A DNA stretch of 64,000 bases from Tolumonas auensis DSM 9187. GTDB lineage: Bacteria; Pseudomonadota; Gammaproteobacteria; Enterobacterales; Aeromonadaceae. A model generated the notes under the pieces. That model ran no database searches. It was not told where the DNA came from and saw only the letters and a list, made by a program, of their open reading frames with translations. The stretch is from assembly GCF_000023065.1 (NCBI RefSeq), contig NC_012691.1:2772501-2836500 (forward strand), written 5' to 3'. Of this stretch, positions 58,052 to 64,000 are shown one piece after another (position 1 is the stretch's first letter; each line of letters starts with the position of its first letter). The translations under genes were made by a program, and so were the position numbers.

Positions 58052-59425
58052 ATGCTTCATTCATTTCTTACCGCCGTTGATGACTTTATCTGGGGCCCGC
58101 CGCTGTTAGCTTTGCTGATGGGTACCGGACTCTATCTCACCATCCGTTTAGGTCTGTTACAGGTCATTCGCCTGCCGCTGGCACTGAAACTGGTATTCTT
58201 TCCGCCCAAACATGATGACAAAGAAGGTGACGTATCCAGCTTTGCTGCATTGTGTACCGCCCTCTCCGCCACCATCGGTACCGGTAATATTGTCGGTGTC
58301 GCCACTGCGGTAAAACTGGGTGGTCCGGGTGCCATCTTCTGGATGTGGATGGCGGCCTTTTTAGGTATGGCAACCAAATACGCCGAAGGTTTGCTGGCCG
58401 TCCGTTACCGTCAGAAAGATGCCAACGGTCAGATGAGCGGCGGCCCGATGTACTATCTGGAAAAAGGCTTAGGCAGCAAATTTCTGGCAAGTGCTTTTGC
58501 ATTGTTTGGTATCGGCGTGGCGCTGTTTGGTATCGGCACGTTCCCGCAGGTTAACGCGATCGCCGATGCCGCGCAGTTAGCCTTTGAAGTGCCGAAATGG
58601 ACCACCGGATTAATTCTGGCTGTGCTGGTCGCACTGATCACTGTGGGTGGTATTCAGTCTATCTCGCGGATCTCCACCAAAGTCGTGCCATTCATGGCGA
58701 TACTGTATGTGCTGTCCTGCTTTGGTGTCATGTATCTGCATGCCGAACAACTGCCAGCCGTGGTTGATCAGATCCTGAATGCCGCATTCACCACCACAGC
58801 AGCGACCGGCGGTTTTGCCGGTGCCACCATGATGCTGGCACTGCAGGCCGGGGTGGCCCGTGGGGTATTCTCCAATGAATCAGGTTTAGGTTCCGCACCG
58901 ATTGCTGCCGCAGCGGCGAAGACTGATTCCTGCGTAGAACAGGGCCTGGTCTGCATGACCGGTACCTTCTTTGATACCATCATCATCTGCACCATGACTG
59001 GCATCACTCTGGTTCTGACCGGTGCATGGCAATCTGATGTTGCCGGCACGGCGATGACTAATATGGCCTTTACCCAAGGTATTGGCAGCCAGTTAGGCTT
59101 CTATCTGGTCAACATCGGTCTGCTGTTCTTTGCCTTTACCACCATCATTGGCTGGAACTACTACGGTGAACGTTGTACCGAATACCTGCTGGGTGTTAAA
59201 GCGATTAAAGGTTACCGCTGGATATTTGTCCTGCTGGTTGCAGCTGGTGCGTTCCTGCATCTGGATCTGATCTGGATCATTGCTGACATCGTGAACGGTC
59301 TGATGGCAATTCCGAATCTGATTGGTTTGATTGGCTTACGCCATGTCATTGCCGCAGAAACATTTGCCTACTTCAGCGCAAAAGATGCAACGCTGGATAA
59401 TGGTGAAACAGAAGCCAGTCTGTAA
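58052..59425 (+). CDS. Alanine/glycine:cation symporter (AGCS family)
   Basis: Inner-membrane sodium-coupled amino-acid transporter, 457 residues with about eleven hydrophobic segments. Family signatures: ALSATIGTGNIVGVATA near residue 70, GPGAIFWMWMAAFLGMATKY, GGPMYYLEKGLG and ARGVFSNESGLGSAPIAAAAAKT. AGGAGGA 11 bases before the ATG is part of the riboswitch hairpin. Glycine is the likely main substrate because the gene follows a tandem glycine riboswitch; whether it is turned on or off by glycine depends on the expression platform. The family also carries alanine. Confidence 0.93.
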   Translation: MLHSFLTAVDDFIWGPPLLALLMGTGLYLTIRLGLLQVIRLPLALKLVFFPPKHDDKEGDVSSFAALCTALSATIGTGNIVGVATAVKLGGPGAIFWMWMAAFLGMATKYAEGLLAVRYRQKDANGQMSGGPMYYLEKGLGSKFLASAFALFGIGVALFGIGTFPQVNAIADAAQLAFEVPKWTTGLILAVLVALITVGGIQSISRISTKVVPFMAILYVLSCFGVMYLHAEQLPAVVDQILNAAFTTTAATGGFAGATMMLALQAGVARGVFSNESGLGSAPIAAAAAKTDSCVEQGLVCMTGTFFDTIIICTMTGITLVLTGAWQSDVAGTAMTNMAFTQGIGSQLGFYLVNIGLLFFAFTTIIGWNYYGERCTEYLLGVKAIKGYRWIFVLLVAAGAFLHLDLIWIIADIVNGLMAIPNLIGLIGLRHVIAAETFAYFSAKDATLDNGETEASL

Positions 59426-59437
59426 TTGGATGGCATA

Positions 59438-59469
59438 AAAAAACCCGGCCTATCAAAGCCGGGTTTTTT
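59438..59469. terminator. Bidirectional terminator symporter / hupA
   Basis: Twelve-base perfect stem AAAAAACCCGGC/GCCGGGTTTTTT with an eight-base loop between convergent genes. Confidence 0.95.
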
Positions 59470-59487
59470 GTAAACGGAAAAACTGAA

Positions 59488-59763
59488 TTAACCGTTTACA
59501 GCATCTTTTAATGCTTTTCCTGCAACGAAAGTTGGTACGTTAGAGGCAGCAATAGTGATTTCCTGACCGGTCTGAGGGTTACGACCAGTACGGCTTGCAC
59601 GATGATTCACCTTGAAAGTACCGAAGCCAACCAGCTGAACCGGATCACCTTCTTTCAGGCTTTGAGTGATAGTTTCCAAAATCTGTTCCAGTGCCACTTT
59701 AGCCTGGGCTTTGCTCATGTCAGCCTTGGCCGCAATCGCATCAACAAGCTCAGTTTTGTTCAT
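59488..59763 (-). CDS. hupA: DNA-binding protein HU-alpha
   Basis: Small histone-like nucleoid protein, 91 residues from the ATG at 59763 (AAGGATTG upstream). Two helices are followed by the saddle and DNA-intercalating arm with [21 protein letters not shown] (Pro in RNPQTG), ending in [13 protein letters not shown]. The HupA rather than HupB assignment rests on the neighbour yjaG, as in E. coli, and on the sequence [15 protein letters not shown]. Confidence 0.94.
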   Translation of the reverse strand: MNKTELVDAIAAKADMSKAQAKVALEQILETITQSLKEGDPVQLVGFGTFKVNHRASRTGRNPQTGQEITIAASNVPTFVAGKALKDAVNG

Positions 59764-59958
59764 ACGCAATCCTTATTATTTAAGCCGATCAAAAAAGCTG
59801 ACTCAATCTAGTCAAAATTCCGCTGACTGGCAAAAACTTTCTGCCATGTTCTCCGGAAAAACAGCACATTTTCGTTAGGAACCACATTGATGTCACAAAA
59901 CATACTGTTAGTCGATTAAGGTTTATACCATCAGGCAGAGAATCATCCTGTAGGCATC

Positions 59959-60537
59959 CTATTCCAGAGAAATGCCCAGATTGGAAATACCGCCCTGCGT
60001 TGCCAGTGTTTTGATGTTCAGAATAGCAACCGCATCACGGGGCTGAGAGACCTGATCCAGCAATTCAACCTGAAATGCCATCTCTTCTTCTATCAGTGGT
60101 TCAGCATATAATTCATCGGCAGAAAGTTCTTTCCCCTGCTGCATCTCAATAAAGCCAACCACACTGCCCAGCGAGGTCTGGCTGATATCATAAGCTTCAT
60201 CACCCAAACGGAATACAACAGAGTTATATGCCGTCGCCAGAGCCACACAGGCATCTAATGCCGGCCAGGCACCGTAGCACTCTTCATTCTGTGGTTCCGG
60301 CATGCTGGCTTCTACCTGCTCCAGAATAGCGGACAAATCCACTTGCATACTTTTTTCTGTCAGATATTGCCACATTGTATCCAGCGCATGGCGGATGAGT
60401 TTGGTATCACCACGTCCTGTGCTCTCGGCATACAGACAGTAATTGGGATACATTCTTTCACTTAACGCCAGCGCAAATACAGTCTGTTGCCACGGCATCA
60501 GCTTACGCAATTTCTTATAGAATTTGTCACCAAACAC
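59959..60537 (-). CDS. yjaG: DUF416 family protein YjaG
   Basis: Cytoplasmic protein of unknown function, 192 residues. Family words: the ERMYPNYCLYAESTGRGD segment and the YGAWPALDACVALATAYNS segment. The GTG at 60537 is chosen because AAAGGAG lies exactly six bases before it and the N-terminus then lines up with E. coli YjaG; the longest frame would need a TTG at 60564, upstream of that ribosome site. Precedes hupA, as in enterics (195-base gap). Confidence 0.85.
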   Translation of the reverse strand: MFGDKFYKKLRKLMPWQQTVFALALSERMYPNYCLYAESTGRGDTKLIRHALDTMWQYLTEKSMQVDLSAILEQVEASMPEPQNEECYGAWPALDACVALATAYNSVVFRLGDEAYDISQTSLGSVVGFIEMQQGKELSADELYAEPLIEEEMAFQVELLDQVSQPRDAVAILNIKTLATQGGISNLGISLE

Positions 60538-60809
60538 GGTTTTCTCCTTTGAGTGAGAACTCAATTGTAAGCTAGTCTTCCTCTAATGAAAAACTAACTG
60601 ACATACAGATTACAGGCAGAAGGAAAACAATACTGAACAAAAAATAATCAAATGCACCTCATCTCCGCATTTCATAGCCCATTTTATTGTCATGACACCG
60701 CCGTCCGTGATACAAATCTAACTTTGTGCCATCTAGGGTCGATGAAATTATCACCCTGCATTCAGTGATGGTATAACTCATCCATTTTTGACAGAGCGAA
60801 GACAAAACA

Positions 60810-62387
60810 ATGAAACGGATCCTGACACCGTTTACAGGTTTGGCGAATCGTGAATTACCCATTCCCCGACAGCACCTGTACGCCATCATTATGCTGGCAT
60901 GTTTCTCTGTGGCCAGCATCACTCTGTTACCGCCGCCAGGTGAATTACTTTCTGATGAACCGATCCCGGTTTCAAGCGATAATCTCACCATCGATGCTGA
61001 ATTGAGTAAGCAGGCAGCTGATACCGAATTCGTTACCGTACCCCATGATGCATTGCTGGATGACGACGATGGCATCCCTGATGACATTACTGCACCAACC
61101 GGTGAGCTCCAGCTCATGGATTACATCGTTAAAGATGACGATAATCTGTCTTATATCTTTAACACGCTTAACCTTTCCCCGGTGACACTGCAGAAGCTGG
61201 TTGAGGTTGATATCCAGAATTCACTGGTACGTCTGAAACCCGGACAAAAAATCACGTTCTATCTGGATGATGCAAACGTTATCCAGAAACTGGATATTCC
61301 TCTGGAACTTGGAAAGCACGTTGTTTTTGAACGTAAAGATGATAAATATCAGTCCCGCGTTGAGCAGAATGATACTGCAGATGAAGATAATAAACAGGAA
61401 AGTGTCAGTGCCGCTGACACATCAGTTGAAAACAGCAAAACAGATTCGCCTGCTGTAGCAGCAACAAATAGCAAAATCAGTAAAAAAGAAGCTGCACGAA
61501 TTGCGGCAGAAGAAAAAGCAGATAAGAAAGCGGCCGAAAAAGCAAAAGCTCAGGCAGCCGCAAAGAAAGAAGCTGCCCGCACGGCAATTCGTCCTACCCG
61601 CGTGCTGCGTGGCAAAATTGCCGGCTCTTTCGGTGCCAGTGCCCGTAATGCAGGGCTGAGTGCCGGACATATTCACCAGGTTTCCCGTCTGTTCCAGGGG
61701 CAAATCGATTTCCGTCGTGATCTGAAAAAAGGCGATACCTTCAAAGTATTGTTTGATCGTAACGCGATAGCAGGCAAAGCAGGCAGTGATGCGCGCGTTC
61801 TGGCCGTGATGATCACCGCGAAAGGGAAAACCTATTCCGCTTTCCGCAGTTCAAAAGACAACCAGTTTTATGATGATGATGGCAGTAGCCTGAGCATGAC
61901 CAAAGGTGGCAAGTTCCTGCGTTACCCTATTCCGTCATCCACCAAAGTCAGTTCCGGTTTCAACCCTCACCGGGTTAATCCGGTAACACGTCGTGTCATG
62001 GCACATAACGGTACTGATTTCTCTGTCCGTGTTGGTACGCCAGTGCAGGCAACTGGTGACGCCGTGGTCGTGAAAGCAACCCGCCATAGAGATATGGGGA
62101 TCTATATTGTTTTACGTCACAGTGGCCGTTACAGCTCGGTATACATGCACCTGAGCAAATCGATGGTGAAACCGGGTCAGAAAGTGAAGATGGGGCAGAT
62201 CATTGGATTGTCCGGCAATACCGGCCGTTCAACCGGTCCACATCTGCATTATGAATTCCATGTGAACAATCGTGCAGTGAATGCCATGCGCGTTGATTTG
62301 CCAATGAACGAGCCAATGCAGCAAAAAGCACGTAAGTCACTGGTTGCCAAAATCAATGAATATAAGCGCATGCTGAATGACAGCTAA
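60810..62387 (+). CDS. mepM: Murein DD-endopeptidase MepM-like (M23 family)
   Basis: Cell-wall hydrolase that cuts peptide cross-links so new murein can be inserted. 525 residues, longer than E. coli MepM (440). One N-terminal membrane helix (about 23-41), a LysM/OapA-like domain (about 100-185, with YIVKDDDNLSYIFNTLNLS), then a Lys/Ala/Glu-rich predicted coiled coil (about 190-265) that accounts for most of the extra length. The C-terminal M23 domain has zinc ligands in MAHNGTDFS and the HxH in GPHLHYEF, with another His in VYMHLS. Weak Shine-Dalgarno. Single gene, flanked by a bidirectional terminator. Confidence 0.88.
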   Translation: MKRILTPFTGLANRELPIPRQHLYAIIMLACFSVASITLLPPPGELLSDEPIPVSSDNLTIDAELSKQAADTEFVTVPHDALLDDDDGIPDDITAPTGELQLMDYIVKDDDNLSYIFNTLNLSPVTLQKLVEVDIQNSLVRLKPGQKITFYLDDANVIQKLDIPLELGKHVVFERKDDKYQSRVEQNDTADEDNKQESVSAADTSVENSKTDSPAVAATNSKISKKEAARIAAEEKADKKAAEKAKAQAAAKKEAARTAIRPTRVLRGKIAGSFGASARNAGLSAGHIHQVSRLFQGQIDFRRDLKKGDTFKVLFDRNAIAGKAGSDARVLAVMITAKGKTYSAFRSSKDNQFYDDDGSSLSMTKGGKFLRYPIPSSTKVSSGFNPHRVNPVTRRVMAHNGTDFSVRVGTPVQATGDAVVVKATRHRDMGIYIVLRHSGRYSSVYMHLSKSMVKPGQKVKMGQIIGLSGNTGRSTGPHLHYEFHVNNRAVNAMRVDLPMNEPMQQKARKSLVAKINEYKRMLNDS

Positions 62388-62416
62388 TCAGCATAGCTGA
62401 TGATTGAAGATGATTA

Positions 62417-62446
62417 AACAAGACCGGCCTGAGTGCCGGTCTTGTT
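62417..62446. terminator. Bidirectional terminator mepM / hemE
   Basis: Twelve-base perfect stem AACAAGACCGGC/GCCGGTCTTGTT with a six-base loop, between convergent genes. Confidence 0.85.
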
Positions 62447-62449
62447 ATT

Positions 62450-63517
62450 TCAGGACTGATGATAAGGGGCAGAAAACCGATGCACCGCATCGACAAATGT
62501 TTTTACCCGCGCAGGTTCAATATCAGGCGTAATCCCATGTCCCAGATTAAATACATGACCGGAACCGTTGCCATACTGCTGTAATATTTCCTGTACTTTA
62601 GCTGTCACAACCGCATCATCGCCCTGTAAAACAGCCGGATCCATATTACCCTGCAATGCCACTTTGTGCCCGACACGCGCTCTGGCCGCTGAAATATCCG
62701 TAGTCCAGTCAATACCAATTGCATCACAACCGGATGCCGCGATGGCTTCCAGCCACTGCCCACCGCCTTTGGTAAACAACGTCACAGGTATCGTGCGGCC
62801 ATCATACTGACGATGAATACCCTGAACGATCGCGGTCATATACTGCAGTGAGAATTCCTGATAATCCTGATGTGATAACACCCCGCCCCAGGTATCAAAA
62901 ATCATGACCGCATCCGCACCGGCAGCGATCTGAGCATTCAGATACTGCGTCACACTGGCAGCAAGCTTGCTCAGTAACCCATGCAACAGCTTCGGCTCAC
63001 GGTACATCATTTGTTTGATACGGCTGAATTGCTTGCTGCTGCCACCCTCCACCATATAGGTTGCCAGTGTCCAGGGGCTGCCGGAGAAACCAATCAACGG
63101 CACCTGCTGTGCCAGCGCTTTCTTGATGGTCCGGACCGCATCCATGACATAGCGCAATTCGCCTTCCGGATCCGGTAACGGCAATGCATCAACATCCCGC
63201 TGATGCTGAATGGTCTTGGCAAACTTTGGCCCTTCGCCTGCACCAAAGGTCAACCCCAGCCCCATGGCATCCGGGATGGTCAAAATATCAGAAAATAAAA
63301 TGGCCGCGTCTAACTCAAAGCGCCGCAATGGCTGCAGAGTCACCTCACAGGCGAGTTCCGGGGTTTGACACAGCGTCATAAAATCACCGGCTTCAGCACG
63401 CAGCTGACGGTATTCAGGCAGATAACGTCCGGCCTGACGCATTAACCAAACGGGAGTGCGATCAACGGGCTGACGTAACAACGCGCGCAGGTAACGATCA
63501 TTTTCTATCTTAGTCAT
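62450..63517 (-). CDS. hemE: Uroporphyrinogen decarboxylase HemE
   Basis: Heme pathway enzyme that removes four carboxyls from uroporphyrinogen III to give coproporphyrinogen III. 355 residues (E. coli 354). Signature 1 [16 protein letters not shown] near the N-terminus, the active-site Asp in [14 protein letters not shown], and signature 2 around [17 protein letters not shown]. The pairing with rsd resembles the enteric rsd-nudC-hemE neighbourhood, but here the two genes diverge and nudC is absent from the gap. Confidence 0.96.
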   Translation of the reverse strand: MTKIENDRYLRALLRQPVDRTPVWLMRQAGRYLPEYRQLRAEAGDFMTLCQTPELACEVTLQPLRRFELDAAILFSDILTIPDAMGLGLTFGAGEGPKFAKTIQHQRDVDALPLPDPEGELRYVMDAVRTIKKALAQQVPLIGFSGSPWTLATYMVEGGSSKQFSRIKQMMYREPKLLHGLLSKLAASVTQYLNAQIAAGADAVMIFDTWGGVLSHQDYQEFSLQYMTAIVQGIHRQYDGRTIPVTLFTKGGGQWLEAIAASGCDAIGIDWTTDISAARARVGHKVALQGNMDPAVLQGDDAVVTAKVQEILQQYGNGSGHVFNLGHGITPDIEPARVKTFVDAVHRFSAPYHQS

Positions 63518-63735
63518 TTATCTGTTCTGGTTGGTCGATATTAAATAATTCTAACATTCCGCCGGTTAACATGCTGCTAACAATCAGAGAACTGTTTAAA
63601 GCGTAAACGAGATGCAATCGGAAAAGAGACATGGTTAACAGTTGTAATATTCATTTGTGTGTCATTTTCACCAAAGGTCGCACAATGGGATCAGAAGGGA
63701 CATGAACTATCTGAATAGTTAACCAAGGAGGCAAC

Positions 63736-64000
63736 ATGCTGGTTACTCTCGATAAAATCCGCGAACAAGTCGCAGGGAAACACCCGGCAATAGATGCATG
63801 GCTGGATGTCCGTCGCACCTTGTTAGTCGAATATATGCAACTAGCCGGGTTGATGCCTCCATACAGCAAAACTTTGCCCAGCAAAGAGGCATTGTCTGAC
63901 TTTTGTGATCGCCTGGTAGACTACATCTCTGCCGGACACTTTGAAATTTATGAAATTCTGATTGATGCCTATGAAAAGGTGCAGGAGAAAGAGCATCACC
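63736..64000 (+). CDS. rsd: Anti-sigma-70 factor Rsd (partial, runs off the window)
   Basis: The first 88 residues of an Rsd/AlgQ-family protein, cut by the right edge. Rsd binds RpoD in stationary phase and frees core polymerase for other sigma factors. Visible family features: AWLDVRRTLLVEYMQLAGLMPP near the start and LSDFCDRLVDYISAGHFEIYE, both close to E. coli Rsd. AAGGAGG five bases before the ATG. Divergent from hemE across 218 bases. Confidence 0.9.
   Translation, partial: MLVTLDKIREQVAGKHPAIDAWLDVRRTLLVEYMQLAGLMPPYSKTLPSKEALSDFCDRLVDYISAGHFEIYEILIDAYEKVQEKEHH

Overview
The window is ordinary chromosome of a facultatively anaerobic gammaproteobacterium. Gene content and gene order (divergent mdh/argR, acnB-yacL, pdhR-aceEF-lpd, nadC/ampD, yjaG-hupA, hemE next to rsd) recall enteric bacteria and Aeromonadales. 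A member of Aeromonadales such as Tolumonas is my best guess, made from protein resemblance only. No prophage, CRISPR array, tRNA or rRNA gene was seen.

Layout. 0-3.8 kb: leftward sulfate-assimilation unit cysG-cysD-cysN. 4.1-5.5 kb: qmcA and an nfeD-type partner, followed by a probable scrap of an IS3-family element. 5.8-7.6 kb: mdh and argR, divergent. 7.6-18.2 kb: a C4-dicarboxylate block holding sensor kinase dcuS, class I fumarase, a DASS dicarboxylate antiporter, a three-domain cytoplasmic NADH-dependent fumarate reductase, its flavin transferase apbE, and response regulator dcuR. dcuS and dcuR sit at opposite ends. 18.3-22 kb: a Fur-box-controlled ferric iron ABC importer (fbpABC type). 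22-26.2 kb: PII, yacL, acnB and a small lipoprotein. 26.5-27.2 kb: fluoride channel crcB with a DUF190 gene. 27.3-33.2 kb: a sulfide:quinone oxidoreductase/DUF2892 unit divergent from an RND efflux pair, with the same operator core in front of each side. 33.3-37.5 kb: chrA, a small membrane protein, and a MocR-type regulator divergent from a beta-hydroxyacid dehydrogenase. 37.5-44.4 kb: pyruvate dehydrogenase operon pdhR-aceE-aceF-lpdA. 44.6-55.1 kb: complete D-glucarate/galactarate catabolism (cdaR, garK, garR, garL, gudD, gudX, gudP; garD divergent). 55.1-64 kb: ampD, nadC, yidA, a tandem glycine riboswitch ahead of an amino-acid:sodium symporter, hupA, yjaG, a mepM-like endopeptidase, hemE and the start of rsd.

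How the genes fit together. In the C4 block, DcuS would sense external dicarboxylate and DcuR would activate transport. The antiporter could bring in malate or fumarate in exchange for succinate, fumarase would interconvert malate and fumarate, and the soluble reductase would use NADH to make succinate. That is a redox sink needing no quinone. In the aldarate block, GudD and GarD make 5-keto-4-deoxyglucarate, GarL splits it into pyruvate and tartronate semialdehyde, and GarR and GarK lead on to 2-phosphoglycerate; the pyruvate dehydrogenase genes are next door.

The most noteworthy items are the NADH-fumarate reductase block with its split two-component system, and the sulfide oxidase/RND pump pair that share an ATTAG-N6-CTAAT operator although no regulator gene lies beside them.
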